The notes under the pieces were generated by a model, which had not been told where the DNA came from, ran no database searches, and saw nothing but the letters and a program-made list of their open reading frames with translations. A program made the position numbers and the translations under genes. A stretch of DNA of 64,000 nt, from NCBI RefSeq assembly GCF_921293095.1, contig NC_060248.1, forward strand, positions 131,266,972-131,330,971, read 5' to 3'. How positions within the stretch are numbered: the first letter of the stretch is position 1; every line of letters starts with the position of its first letter. Source of the stretch: Ischnura elegans (taxonomy: Eukaryota; Arthropoda; Insecta; Odonata; Coenagrionidae). This document shows, in pieces, positions 21,811-33,549 of the stretch.

Positions 21811-22190
21811 CTACGTATTATAAGATTTGACGAGATTGACGATAGAGCTTCTCACACTGGTTGGCGCACGAGCATCATCAGTGATGCGCAAAATAGCTGC
21901 AACAATTGCTCTCGCGAGACACATGGTGTCATCCTTTTTAATACCAATAATGCTTTTATTGTTGGCACAAAAATCGCGGAAAGAGCGGAAATTAGGGTGC
22001 GTAAATATCTTCCCTCTACCCTGCTGCATAGCGACACGATGCACGGTAATGTTAAAATCTTTTGCTTGCAGATAATCATCGTCACTCTGTACAACTTTTG
22101 AAAAAACATCGAATATGGCGTCCGAAAAGAGCTGATCTGAGCGTCTAAATGAGATGCCGATCGCCTTTTTCTACTTGAAAGCATTTCTCT
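21811..22190 (-). pseudogene. Possible Polinton-type DNA polymerase B N-terminal fragment
   Basis: 21811-22044 on the minus strand holds FRSFRDFCANNKSIIGIKKD followed by DTMCLARAIVAAIL. The latter is like the (D)xxCLxRAxVxA block seen upstream of protein-primed type B polymerases of Polinton/Maverick and related elements. The same frame upstream to about 22184 is also open. No exonuclease or polymerase motif follows, as unrelated sequence begins below 21811. It is a short, dead fragment with a tentative family call. Confidence 0.4.
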
Positions 22191-22199
22191 AAGATGTTA

Positions 22200-22620
22200 G
22201 CTAACTTCTAGTCCGTAGCCATTATGAGGAAATTGGAAACCTCTCAATCCCTAGGAAAATACAATGCAGTATGAAAAACTGCATGCCAATAAGCCTTTAC
22301 AATTTAAAGAAAAGGAGATAATTGCTAGGATGTTTTTACATTGTAAAGGTGGTTTAAGTTAACAAGTGCAATGGCATGTTTTCTTGGCACTCAATGTTTG
22401 GCCACTGGACTCATAATGGATATTCAAAATAGAAATCAGCAGGAATAATGGCAATGAATTCCTTCATGCAAGTTCATTAATGCAAGCAATATCATATCAC
22501 ATACATGGAAAGGTTGGTATGGTATAGCATTGTTTAGGAGCTCTCTATTGCCATTTGCATTCATTGTAGTAAGTGTTATGCGAGCGTTACAATGGAATGT
22601 GTTTCTCGAACTATCCTGAA
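22200..22620. other. No gene recognised
   Basis: AT-rich sequence; no motif or long open frame. Confidence 0.4.
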
Positions 22621-22624
22621 GTAG

Positions 22625-22831
22625 ATGAGCGTCAAGCCATTCACAACAACAAGAATTTCTTCAGGCAACAACCGAAATCTTTCCAAAGGTTATAAAACAA
22701 TTATTGATGAAAGCCGTTTCCAAGCCAAATGCAAGCAGAATATGCAGTTTATCAAGGACCTCCACCGCAAATCCCAAATCTACAGCCAGGCTTTCGATTT
22801 TGATAGGGTGATTGAACTTCCCAGGAAATAA
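22625..22831 (+). CDS. Unidentified C-terminal coding fragment
   Basis: A 68-codon frame with balanced codon use, many Lys/Gln residues and helical character (FQAKCKQNMQFIKDLHRKSQ), ending at a normal stop. It lacks the low complexity of neighbouring chance ORFs and looks like a real terminal exon or processed fragment. I do not recognise the protein. The upstream sequence has no clear acceptor at the ATG. Confidence 0.25.
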   Translation: MSVKPFTTTRISSGNNRNLSKGYKTIIDESRFQAKCKQNMQFIKDLHRKSQIYSQAFDFDRVIELPRK

Positions 22832-22972
22832 ATGTGTACTTCATCAAATTAGGATTGTATACCCGAATGAAACTTCTTCAATCAAGGGCTACCCAACTCA
22901 ACAGAAGAACAAATATTAGAAAATACATATATTTATCAAGACAGGGTTTAAATAGCACTTACCTGGCAATTA

Positions 22973-23967
22973 AAGGAGAAAAGTCCCTTCCTATTTCGGA
23001 ATATTTCCCCGTATTCTCCTCCGGGACCCTTAATGGGCATGTGCGTTCCATCTATACACCCTAGCACTCCCGGGAATCTAGCCTTGGCATAGAAGGCCAC
23101 AGCATTCCTTCGGGGACCTTCAGCGTGTGGAATGCTCACATACCGCGGAAATAATCTGGCAATCAGTATGGAAGTTTTTTTATAACTCGCGATACCGTTG
23201 ATTGGCTGATTCCTACCAAATCTGCAGCCACCGACTGAACATTTCCTGAAAAGAAACACCATGGAGAAAGATTTCATGAAAGGGAACACCAAGTCATCAC
23301 TTTGAACAGATATACAAGGTATCTTAACATCGACGTTGATGTACCCCGAAATGCATGCAACAAATTCCTCGGGCTACATATGCCTCTCATTATCCGTAGG
23401 GGTAACACAAGGCCGTCGACTTAAATCTCATTGCATGCAGCGGTTGAAATGTATTCAACTCTTTCAAGTACCTCCGTCAAATTATTTTCTACGAACCTCA
23501 GACAATGAAATGACATTTAATATGTGAATACATGCATCAGCTCCATTACTTAAATTATGTTTGCGGGGTTAAAGGTATAAATAATGATGTATCATGTAGT
23601 TTATGCTGTAGCTTACTCTTGAACTCACGGAGAGAAGTTAATATGAACAACAACTGGAATATATTCACATGAAAATATTCTCACCTGTGGCATAGTACAG
23701 CAGAGCAGTCAGCAGCTGTAATATCGGAGGAACCGGTAGCCCTCTTCTATCTACAGAGGGAAGATCTTCAATGAAGAGTTCGATGAGCTCCGTTACCACA
23801 ATTTTTGAAAACCTATATCTTCGACGGAAATCGTCTTCACCAAAGAATTCCATCGGGTTTTCCAAGTCTCTTATATACCGCCTCCTTTGATTAACTACCA
23901 GCATCTCCATATCCTCGGCAATTTCCTCCCAATCTTCAACATTATCCAAGATATCCACGTCAGCCAT
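22973..23967 (-). pseudogene. PIF/Harbinger transposase (HARBI1-like), two exons visible
   Basis: Minus strand. Exon 1 (23685-23967) starts MADVDILDNVEDWEEIAEDM and contains FFGEDDFRRRYRFSK and LLTALLYYATG, ending at a GTGAGA donor. Exon 2 (22973-23245) follows an acceptor TTTCAG and gives the helix-turn-helix (VAADLVGISQSTVSRVIKK) and then GVLGCIDGTHMPIKGP with NRKGLFSFNCQ, ending at GTAAGT. CIDGTH contains the first catalytic Asp. A frame change lies in exon 2 at a run of seven T (23176-23182). The last exon with the remaining catalytic residues was not found to the left. It would catalyse cut-and-paste transposition with 3-bp target duplications. Confidence 0.8.
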
Positions 23968-24154
23968 TTTCCTTTACGGAAGGCCACTTATAGAGCTAAA
24001 GTGAGCTACGATCGGGCACTTAACGGTAAAGAGACGCTTTAGCCAACTCCAGCGTAAGTGTGACAACTATGGAGGGCGTAAAGAACACTTTAGCCGTCTA
24101 AAGTGACACTTTAGCCTAAGTGTCGTCTATGAATAGCACCGTAAGTTAAAGATT

Positions 24155-24380
24155 TTCCTTGGTGAGAGCTGCCTGTTCACCCGAGGCAACACAGTACAAC
24201 ATACACATTACGTAGATAGTACTCTTACCGTTCATAGTTAGACATTTTACAGTGCATTCTTTGATAAATGTAAATAGTTAAGCGAATACTCCTGAAATCT
24301 TACTTTATTTTTGAAATTATAGCTCAATCTTTGAAGTTCTGAAATCGAACGGACAATTTTATTCAACAAAAGTGTAATTA
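24155..24380. repeat. Dispersed repeat, copy 2
   Basis: Near-identical to 15258-15483. Its left edge adjoins a sequence with repeated CTAAAGTG/ACTTTAG motifs (24000-24145), the probable terminal region of the Harbinger element. Confidence 0.85.
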
Positions 24381-25230
24381 ACCCCTTGGTTGGGGGCACA
24401 AATTTCCTTACCTTTCACCTGGTGGGGAGCATATCCACCGATTTTCACGGGATAAAAAAGTGATTACATGTACCGCCAGGAGCGCAAATCATGAATTTTT
24501 TTAAATGTGGTAAAACATTTTTTTTTCAACATTTTGAATACCTTTTTGCCAAAAACTTCCTTTTACCTAATTTTTTCCTCATAAGGTCTTCTAATTTTAC
24601 GTATGAAATGAAATTCTGGTTGGTGAAAAATTTCATAGCTTGTTTATTATAGTCAATCTCACACACAAAAAATTACATTGTATAAACAATTGGCAATTTA
24701 CACAAGTTCTAGTAAAAAAATGTTTTCTCTGTTCTAATATTTTGATGATAGAAACTTTATTTTTCATAGATTTATACTTTTCAAATTATTGTGCAACATA
24801 TTTTTTAATTTGTTAACAAAATAATAATTGAAATATACAAAGTGAACAACTGCAAATAAATGGCATAATTTTTTTCATTATAATGTAAAAAAATTCCGAT
24901 CATCTTTGTGGGTTACACTATTTGTCACAAAGTGGCAGTTGTGCGATAAAGATTGAACATATTTAAAATAGCTTATTGATGTAAATCAACAAATAATTGT
25001 TGATGAATAAAATAAACAAATTTTACAATTTTCAGATTTTCCCTTTAAATTTAAAATTTGAATTGGACACTTTCACTTATAACACTTCACTTTCCTTAGA
25101 TTTCCCTTTCAGAATACGTCAGATATTAGAGAAAATATATATATGATACCTTGATTTTGATAATAGTAGTGTGGAAAGAACTGAAACAAATATTCGTTTA
25201 AAAAATAGAAAAAAAAAATCACTTTTTGTC
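24381..25230. other. AT-rich, no gene recognised
   Basis: Long A/T runs and no open frame of note. Confidence 0.5.
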
Positions 25231-25537
25231 AATAGTTCAATTTTGTGTGGTGCGTTTGGAAGCATGGCGCTTCACAGAGGGGGGCATCGCACACAGTACA
25301 CAGAAAGATCGTCTCCCTTCTCTGTCCTTTTGCCAGGCACACGACACACCTTTTCACCCCATGCTTCCTTTTTTGTGTTGGTGGGTTATGTTCAGGAAAA
25401 TGCCTACCAATGAGTCTCCCTGGTGTTTGTGAGCCTGACTTTCTTTCTTTTAGTCTCTCCTCCTTATCCGCCGTGGATTTTCCGTATTTCAAGAAAATAT
25501 TTTCTATTAGTGCGAAAAATCCACAGAAAAAATCATT

Positions 25538-25611
25538 CGCCTTGACCGGGATTCGAACCCGGATCCCTCGATTTCCGGCCGAGTGCTTGAGCCAGTTAAG
25601 CTACCGAGGCG
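25538..25611 (-). repeat. tRNA-derived SINE head, second type, copy 1
   Basis: On the minus strand: acceptor CGCCT/AGGCG, box A-like TAGCTTAACTGG, stem CTCG/CGAG closing loop CCGGAAAT, and a perfect T arm CCGGG-TTCGAAT-CCCGG. It is 74 nt, close to a normal tRNA. Near copies at 25863-25936 and a partial inverted copy near 25994, all with shared flanks, show it is a repeat. Confidence 0.65.
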
Positions 25612-25711
25612 TCATTCATCCCTGTGGAAATTTGTGGACTATACCGGACAAGGTGGTATGGACTGCTGAGCATATTATGCGACGAGCAGTCCAAATCGTG
25701 CGCACGGCGCC

Positions 25712-26156
25712 ACAGCCGGAGAGTAAAGTCCGAACTTTGAACACATAAAGGTGTTCTCTTTTTGACGAATTTAAGTATAACGGGACTAGCCACGGTGATA
25801 ACTTTTACGGGAGTCACCCGCAATGCACAATTGTGCGAAAAATCCACAGAGAAAAAATCATTCGCCTTGACCGGGATTCGAACCCGGATCCCTCGATTTC
25901 CGGCCGAGTGCTTTAGCCAGTTAAGCTACCGAGGCGTCATTCGCATTTTCCCACAATTGTGCATTGCGGGTGACTCCCGTAAAAGTCCCGGTCCCGGTCA
26001 AGGCGAATGATTTTTTCTCTGTGGATTTTTCGCGCAATTGTGCATTGCGGCTGACTCCCGTAAAAGTTATCACCGTGGCTAGTCCCGGTATACTTAAATT
26101 CGTCAAAAAGAGAACACCTTTATGTGTTCAAAGTTCGGACTTTACTCTCCGGCTGT
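25712..26156. repeat. SINE-bearing inverted repeat
   Basis: Arms 25712-25876 and 25992-26156 are near-perfect reverse complements (a few mismatches), about 165 bp each. The 115-bp centre holds most of the tRNA-like unit 25863-25936 and a further inverted copy of CACAATTGTGCATTGCGGGT. This is like the 4590-4955 palindrome but from another SINE type. Confidence 0.8.
25863..25936 (-). repeat. tRNA-derived SINE head, second type, copy 2
   Basis: Differs from 25538-25611 at one position seen by eye (CTTTAGCC against CTTGAGCC on the plus strand). The flank ATCCACAGA.AAAAATCATT is shared with copy 1. Confidence 0.65.
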
Positions 26157-27662
26157 TGGGGTGGGTTCACTTGCTGAATGGAGGCTGGCGCGTACGAAAT
26201 AATGAAGGCTTACGTAACAGTTTACAATTCCAACAACACGTTTAATGTGCACTTCAATTGGGAAATGTTCCACAAAATACATAAATAAATGACTCTCTGA
26301 ATAACAATAATTAAACTACTGCTACTGGCCAGTTAAATACCTTGTAACAACAATTAATGAATGACAGAAAAGAAAATAAACCCTGCTTACAATTGTTGGC
26401 GTGAAATATTACAAAAATGCTTGAAAAATGACAAACGCCAATTCCAAATTATCACTTATTGTCCTATTAACCATTCACACACACACGGGGACACGGGGGC
26501 GGGGGAATTAAAAAAAATGCATGGGAATATATCACTATTCTTCTTCTCTTGAATGGTTGAGGGGTGAATGGGGCTCTTCTGATTCTGCTGAAATTTGGGG
26601 ATATTGGTGGCTAGAGTACTTATCGCTCTCGCTGAGTTGCTGGTGGAGAAGATTTCCTCGGCTGGCTCGATATTGCGACTAGTATCGCTGTGGGATGAGA
26701 GAACTCCTTCGTTGGCGCCGTGGATTGACGTCTTCTGCCGCGCGTGCTAGGAAGATACCGTCTTATCTCCTCTTTCCAAGTCACCGCCGTCATCGCGTCT
26801 TCTTCCACGCTGGGCTGCCTCTCTCTCTCTCTCTCCTCACAGGATGGATGGGTCGCCCAACAGAGCCTCCGGCTGACCTCTCCAGCAAAATCCGCTCTCC
26901 GCTTGTATAGCCACTTTCTGGGAGGGGAATGAGTGAACGGAAAAACCCAGGACATCGGGTTTTTTCGGCTATTCTTCCGTAGGGGGTTTCTGTGGAGGGC
27001 GAGGTTGGAGGATTACATCACCTCCGTATGCAGGTGTTCCGGCTTCACAGTGGGGTGGGGGGAAACATGCTACGAATCACGTAGACAACGGAACTTTCCA
27101 CAATTCGTAGACGGAAGAATCGTGGGAGGGGTGGGGAATGGAAAAATACAAAAGTAAGTCATTCACACGCACACATTCACACAAAATTACATAAGCATTT
27201 ATACGAAATTATATAACCCTTAACAATTTTTATACAACCCTTCACAATTTACACAAGCCTTCCCTACCTCGTAAACGCCTCTTTAATAATCCATGAACCG
27301 AGCCAAACGGCAACGGTTACTATATGTACCATTATAATTGGCATTAATTGCAGTAAACAGCAACCTTTGTCATTTAGGGATCCAGTGAAGATGTTGAGAG
27401 AGAGAAAGCGACTGCTATAATAACTTCGGGACTAATAACAATAAACTCCTCGTAGATATTAGAGTCATGATTGTGGAAATGCTGCCTCAAGAAAACAACA
27501 GTACAGCAGCAATCGCGAAAGAGGGATGGAGCGACAGAAAAATTTAAACATATGCTTGTGAAGCAAGGTTCATGGGTATTGAAGGCTTTCGGGGGTAGCT
27601 TCATTGTATTATGATTTGTTAAGCAAGCTTTTGTATCCATTGCAGGACATCAGGTGATGAAA
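26157..27662. other. No gene recognised
   Basis: Contains CA-rich microsatellite stretches near 26470 and 27165 and no convincing coding sequence. Opposed GC-rich frames at 26620-26955 and 26695-26932 have no motifs. Confidence 0.4.
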
Positions 27663-27689
27663 CTGAAAAAAAAAATCCCAGCACGGGGG

Positions 27690-28290
27690 GAAGAGGGTGA
27701 TCTCTTCCTTTGGGGAGCCGCGCCCCCACGGACCCGAGCCCACCGAGGAGACAAGCTCGTTAAAAAACCCCGTCGCTCGCTCGGATAGTGTCCAGACAGC
27801 ATGTGACTCTGCTGTTCTGAGTAGCCGTAACATCTGGCGTCCAGAATCACCCACGTGTTTGCCGTGCGTGGAGACCCGTACGTGGGGGAGAAGGGGATCC
27901 TGGTGGGTGAGTTCTCCGGCACCCAGCTGGGCGTCGAAAACCCGGTATGGGCCGGAGTTCAATACCCCACTTCGGCCCTGGATTCCCCGAAAAACGGGCG
28001 GCCGAGAAGAGCCCAGCTCGGTCAATCGGCTCCTGGCGGCTGGGGAGCTTGGCGGCTCCTTCCGAGCGTACGCCAGGACGGGTTAGTGCTGGAGATATGG
28101 GGGTCTCCGTAGGGCGGCCGAAGGTGTGTGGGTTCGGAGGGCCCCCGTGCTGGAGGTTCTAACCCGAAAGAGGCCTCCTATCGAAGGTTCCTATATCTCT
28201 TGGGTAGCCCTGGCGACCACACCGGATCTCGGTGTGGCGTCCCGAATGTGTGGCTCCGTGGTGGGTGGGGAGCCCAGGGGACGAATTTTG
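27690..28290 (+). promoter_or_regulatory. Conserved LINE leader (5' UTR, probable internal promoter)
   Basis: About 600 bp, GC-rich, about 95% identical by eye to 33566-34170 in the neighbouring copy, while the following coding regions agree much less. The first bases form a hairpin, GGAAGAG-loop-CTCTTCC; its stem is unchanged but its loop differs between copies. Open frames exist on both strands but reflect base composition. Such leaders carry internal pol II promoters in this LINE group; that role is inferred. Confidence 0.5.
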
Positions 28291-28426
28291 TACGTGCGTA
28301 TGGATAATAACTTCTTACCTCCAACAAAAAGATCCCGTCCGGAAACGAATGGGGGAGAAATGAGAAACAATTAATTTCTTATAATGAAATGTCAGAAGGA
28401 AACACTAAAAAAAGTGAGAAAAAGAG

Positions 28427-28930
28427 ATGGCATCCCAGGGAGTGTGCGACGCTCGTCGGCTGACAACGAAACGGAATGGAGAAATAGTAAACACCACCTC
28501 TGTAGTGCTTACATTTACGTGTGACCGGCTCCCTGATGAAGTGTTCATAGGGTATGAATCAGTGCCCGTGCGACCATTCATACCAGCCCCGATGCGCTGT
28601 TTCCAGTGCCAAAAATTCGGCCACATCGCACCGCGATGTGAGGGCAAGGCTACCTGCCCGCGCTGCGGCAAGGACAAGCACGATGGGGACAAATGTGCTG
28701 AAGCGGCCTGCTGCGTGAATTGCGAGGGTACGCACGCGGCTTATTCTCGCGATTGCCCGAAAATGAAAGAGGAACGGAAGATTATGGAAATTAAAACTGT
28801 GGATAAAATATCTTACCTAGAGGCAAGGAAAAAGTTCAAAGCCCCTAGTGCCCCCTCTTTCTCGCGTTCCTTTGCCGCAATCGCCTCCGCTCCAGTTAAG
28901 AAGTGCACCATTTCTGCAGACGGAACCTGA
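28427..28930 (+). pseudogene. LINE copy 1 ORF1 (nucleocapsid-like), N-terminally deleted
   Basis: 167 codons. Three CCHC-type knuckles: CFQCQKFGHIAPRC, CPRCGKDKHDGDKC and CVNCEGTHAAYSRDC. Compared with ORF1 of copy 2 (34277-35380) the first 95 or so residues are missing, and the C-terminal Asn/Lys/Ser-rich tail is frameshifted. The role would be binding of element RNA and ferrying it to the nucleus. Confidence 0.75.
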
Positions 28931-29287
28931 AAAGCAGATAGATGTATTAAAAAAACGAATGCGAGTAACAGTAGCAACAATAAAAAAAACACCCCTATCA
29001 CCTCCGAAGTGTCTCCCAAAAATACAGCAAAGAAAACCACCAGAAAACCTGACCAGCGAGAGAAAACTCCTCTCCTGGTCCCTCCGGCAAAGGTATGGAA
29101 CCGATGCAGGAGGACATAGACGAAGATCTCTGTATTTCGAACACAAAGATCGAAAAAGTCAGGAATAAGGGAAGGAAAAGTCGCTTGAAGCGATGATTCC
29201 ACAGATTTCCGGGCTAATGCTGCTCCAAGTTTAAATATTTACATCTTTTTTTTCTGTTTTTATCTTTCACCCTTTTTAAACCTTTTT

Positions 29288-32200
29288 ATGGGTTTTATAT
29301 TACAATGGAATTGTAATGGATTTTATCGGCATATGGAGGAGCTGGCTGTTTTAATAAATGATTTTAACCCTTCGTGTATATGTCTACAAGAAACGCATTT
29401 TAAATCGACAGACAAGGGAATTTTAAAGGGATATAGTGTGACTAGGTTGGATGACTTGAGTGGGCGAAGAGCCCAAGGTGGTGTAGCAATAGCGGTCCGG
29501 GATACCCTACACACCTCCCGTGTGCGGCTAACCACCCCATTCCAGGCTGTGGCCGTCACCGTCCATGCACCCATGGAGGTAACGCTGTACAACGTGTACC
29601 TCCCGGAAGATGCTCCGGTAAATGACAATAACCTTCAAGCCCTCATACGTCAATTGCCGCGACCCTATATTTTATTGGGTGACTTAACGCTCATGATCCT
29701 CTGTAGGGCGGCCTGTAGGGCGCAACAGAAGGGGACGGATTTTAAGCAGCTTTTTCCGAGATTTTAAACTTTTTATTGAACAATGGCGAGAGGACACGCT
29801 TTAACTCCTTTAACGGAGAATATTCCTCCATTGATTTGTGCTTATGCACGAGCAGCATTTTTACAAGACTGAAACTGTCTGTCCATACGGATATCTGTGG
29901 TAGTGACCACTTCCCGATTTTAATCAAATCTGACGAGATTAACAATACGAATTTTATCCGCGAGGGCAACTGGATTGTCCACAAAGCCGACTGGTCTGTT
30001 TTTAAAAATTCTTTTAATTTCACGTACGATGCTCTTCGGGGCGGAACAAAGAACGTTGAGGTGCTAACCGCTAGCATAGTGGACGCAGCGAAACGTAGTG
30101 TCCCCTTATCTAAAGGCGCAATCCGTCGACCAGCGGTACCATGGTAGAATGAGGAATGCGCCGAAGCTATTAAGAAACGGAAACGTGCCCTCCGTATTTT
30201 TAATAAGTTTCCAACTGCCTCTAATCTTGCCTCATTTCGACGACTCAGAGCAAAGGCTCGACTAATTATAAAGGAGTCAAAGAAGGCCTCCTGGATAAAT
30301 TATGTATCCTCCATCAACAACAGGACTCCACTAACTCAGGTCTGGAACAAGGTGAGGGCTATATCGGGAGCACGGCATGTTCACGGCGTTTCGTGCCTTG
30401 TATTTCAAGGTGTGACATTTCACACACCGAAGGAGATATGCGACGTTCTCGGGGAAGCGTTTGCCAAGACCGGCAGCGACGAGAACTACTCAGCAACCTT
30501 CCTGTCTATTAGGGAACGCTCCCCACACTTGAACTTCACCGAATCGCACGCAGCAGCCGGATACAATAATCTTTTTTCCTTATGGGAACTGAAGTCCGCC
30601 ATAGCGGATTCCAAAGACACCGCGCTAGGAGTGGACGGTGTCCTAAACATATTTCTTCGGAATATACCGGAGAACGCGTTGATGGATATTCTCCATACCC
30701 TCAATCAAATTTGGGTTGAGGGAAGCTTCCCTACAGCGTGGCGGGAATCCGTAGTTGTCCCTATCCCCAAACAAGGAAAGGATAAAACAGACCCAAATAA
30801 TTATAGGCCAATATCCTTGACCAGTTGTCTATGCAAGACCATGGAAAGAATGGTGAAACGTCGGCTCGTTTGGTGGTTGGAGCGTCGGAACCTTCTTTCC
30901 AATATCCAGTGCGGTTTCAGGCGAGGTAGATCCACCACAGACCACCTCGTGAGAACCGAAAATTTTATCCAGGAGGCTTTCCTTCTGGGCCAGCATGTCA
31001 TAGCCGTGTTCTTCGATCTGGAGAAGGCGTGTGACCGAGTCTGGCGCCAGAAGATTCTGAATACGTTACATGAGTGGGGCCTAAGAGGAAATCTCCCAAT
31101 TTTTATCAAAATTTTTTTAGCAGACCGTGTTTTTAAAGTAAGAATAGGTAATCATTTATCCGGACCTTTTACACAACATAATGGGGTACCACAAGGCTCT
31201 GTACTCAGCGTCACACTCTTCGCCATTGCGATAAATGACGTTACAGAATGCGTCAGAACACCAGTGATGGGCTCCTTATTCGTGAACGACTTGGCCATTT
31301 TCTGTCGATCATCCACAATTGCCAGTGCCGCACGGGTCATCCAGCTGACCCTTAACAGACTTGGGGAATGGTCGAATCGAAGTGGATTTCGTTTTTCCGT
31401 TGAAAAAACGAAATGTGTCCACTTCCATCGTAAGCGGGCACAAGTTCCTCCACCAGAACTTCGCCTGAGCGGCCGAATTCTACCTTATACGGATTCCGCC
31501 CGCTTTCTGGGTTTGATTTTTGACCGCCGCCTTAATTGGCGTGAGCACATTGAGTTTTTAAAAAACAAATGTTTGAAAGTTTTAAATATCCTGCGATATC
31601 TATGTAATTACTCGTGGGGTGCCGATCGCTCCACGATGCTTTTATTGTATAGAGCATTGGTGCGCTCGAAATTAGACTATGGATGTTTGGTCTACTCCTC
31701 TGCCCGTGAAAGCTATTTGAGACCTTTGAACACGGTTCACAATGCGGGGCTTCGATTGGCAACTGGAGCTTTCAGGACTTCTCCGGTCTTGAGTGTTTAC
31801 TCAGATTCTGGGGAGCCCCCGTTGACTGCACGTCGAAACATCCTCATGTGCAACTATGTTGCTAAAATTCTAACAATGAGAGGGCATCCTAGTTTTAATA
31901 TTATTTTTAACCCACGCTTTATAAATATTTTTAACAGGCGGCCTAGGGCAACTAGACCCCTAAGTATTACTTTTAATAATTTTATGTTGGACTTTGAGTT
32001 TATACTCCCAGAAGTGTACCCCATTGGGAATTCGGAAAATGCACCTTGGCAGGTACCTTTGCCACAAGTCAGCTTTGTCCTCCGCAAAAATCAAAAATCT
32101 TTGACAACTGCCGCGGAATACCAGCATAGCTTCAAGGAAGTAATGCACCGCCACCCCGACTTCATCCCTGTTTACACGGACGGATCTAAGTCGGAGAGTG

Positions 32201-32976
32201 CGTGCGGGTGTGCAGTGGTCTCGTCTCACCATGGAACCCTCAAGGCCAAGCTCAGTCCGCTGTGTAGCGGCTATACGGCAGAACTGTTCACCATAAAGAT
32301 GGCTCTGGATGGTAATAAGTGTAGCAACGCGTCCTTTATGGTCTGCAGCGACTCCATGAGCGCCCTGCAGTCCATTTCCAGTTATTCTCCCTGTCACCCA
32401 ATCGTCCAGGAAATTCAGAATAGACTACTTTCCCTTGCGCGGAAAAAAGTGAAAATCCGTTTTCTGTGGGTTCCTGGACATGTGGGTATTGCTGGAAATG
32501 AGAAGGCCGACTCGGCCGCGAAGGCTGCCAGCGAGGACGACGTTGCTGATTCTGTGCTGGTACCATATGAAGATTTGAAGGCGACCACAAAAAAGATAGC
32601 CTTAGAAAAGTGGAAAGAGACTTGGCGCTCTCTTACCGGAAATAAACTGCGCGCAATCAAGTCGGTAATTTCAGCGTGACCCACGTCTGTCAGGAGGAAC
32701 CGCAGGGAGGAGGTCGCAATCGCACGATTGAGAATTGGGCACTGCGCTCTGACCCACTCGTACCTCTTCACCGAAGAGAGAATTCCACCCCTATGTGATG
32801 TTTGCGACTCTCCCATTACTGTGAGACATCTCCTGACTGAATGTGAGAAATACCGCTCTGTGCGCCATCGGCTGAACATCGGAGGAGACCTAGGGCACAT
32901 CCTAGGAGACGACCCTGATAGTGTCAGCCGAGTGATAAAGTTTTTAATAGAGACCGGGCTAATTAACAGTGTTTAA
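29288..32976 (+). pseudogene. LINE copy 1 ORF2: endonuclease, RT, RNase H, C-terminal finger
   Basis: 29288-29767: endonuclease (LQWNCNGF, CLQETH, YILLGD). One base is missing near 29680, so the catalytic DFNAH block is frameshifted. From 29776 a single frame runs to 32976 with stops at 30145 (TAG) and 32677 (TGA). The RT shows IPKQGKDKTDPNNYRPISL, FFDLEKACDRVW and GVPQGSVLSV. The usual YADD-like block reads FVNDLAIF, with the first Asp replaced by Asn. RNase H shows VYTDGSKSE, AELFTIKMAL, CSDSMSAL and WVPGHVGIAGNEKAD. The tail has C-x2-C...H...C (CDVCDSPITVRHLLTEC). Not functional. Confidence 0.85.
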
Positions 32977-33152
32977 ATTGCAACCTTCTTATAATTTGAC
33001 AACTCCTTTTATTTCAAAACTTTTATGAATGTTTAAATGTTTTTTTTAATGCATCTTTTAAAATTGTTTTTATAGATTGTCTGTGGTGCAAATAACCTTA
33101 GTTGTCGAGGCACCCTAAACACAAATACTACTACTACTACTGAAAAAAAAAT

Positions 33153-33549
33153 TCATTGCCCGATGATTCACTCTGTAATTGCCGCAAAAGCTATCTTGTC
33201 AAATCATAATACAATGAAGCTGCCCCCGAAAGTCTTCAATACGCAACATAAGAGGTGGCTGGAAAGATAATAAAATGCTTCGTGTGTGTCGGTGTCTAAT
33301 GTATGATGCCTAAAACTGGGAGGATTTTCTTATTGTAAATCATGTTGTTGGGCTATTATGTACCATATACATATTATGCATACACATACACATTATGCTT
33401 AATAGCCAAATAACATGACTAATAAATCATAATGATATCAACAGCATGACAAATACGTCATCTTAAAGAAAAACAAACACAGATGTGGGCATGCATATGT
33501 ATGTACATGTGTAATAAATGGGCACAGGTTCTATGTATAACAATCAAGT
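33153..33549. other. Short spacer between two LINEs
   Basis: AT-rich, with a CATATACATATTATGCATAC-type simple stretch near 33365; no gene. Confidence 0.5.

Larger units (their letters stand above)
27677..33140 (+). mobile_element. RNase H-bearing LINE (I/Jockey-type), copy 1, full length
   Basis: A 5.5-kb plus-strand element: structured GC-rich leader, Cys/His-finger ORF1, then ORF2 with endonuclease, RT, RNase H and C-terminal finger, 3' UTR, and an ACTACTACTACTAC tail. It is flanked by a duplicated CTGAAAAAAAAA (27663-27674; 33140-33151). RNase H after the RT points to the I-clade side of the Jockey/I group. It is broken by one deletion in ORF1, one frameshift and two stops in ORF2. Confidence 0.9.

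Noticed and set aside
25245..25748. 167-codon plus-strand ORF
   Set aside because: It runs through the SINE head and has no domain; a chance frame.
25538..25936. Functional tRNA-Ser genes
   Set aside because: Multiple copies with shared flanks, no long variable arm, inverted partial copies; better read as SINEs.
27697..28162. Conserved ORFs in the LINE leader
   Set aside because: Frames on both strands are conserved equally with the neighbour copy, so DNA identity explains it. No start or codon evidence.
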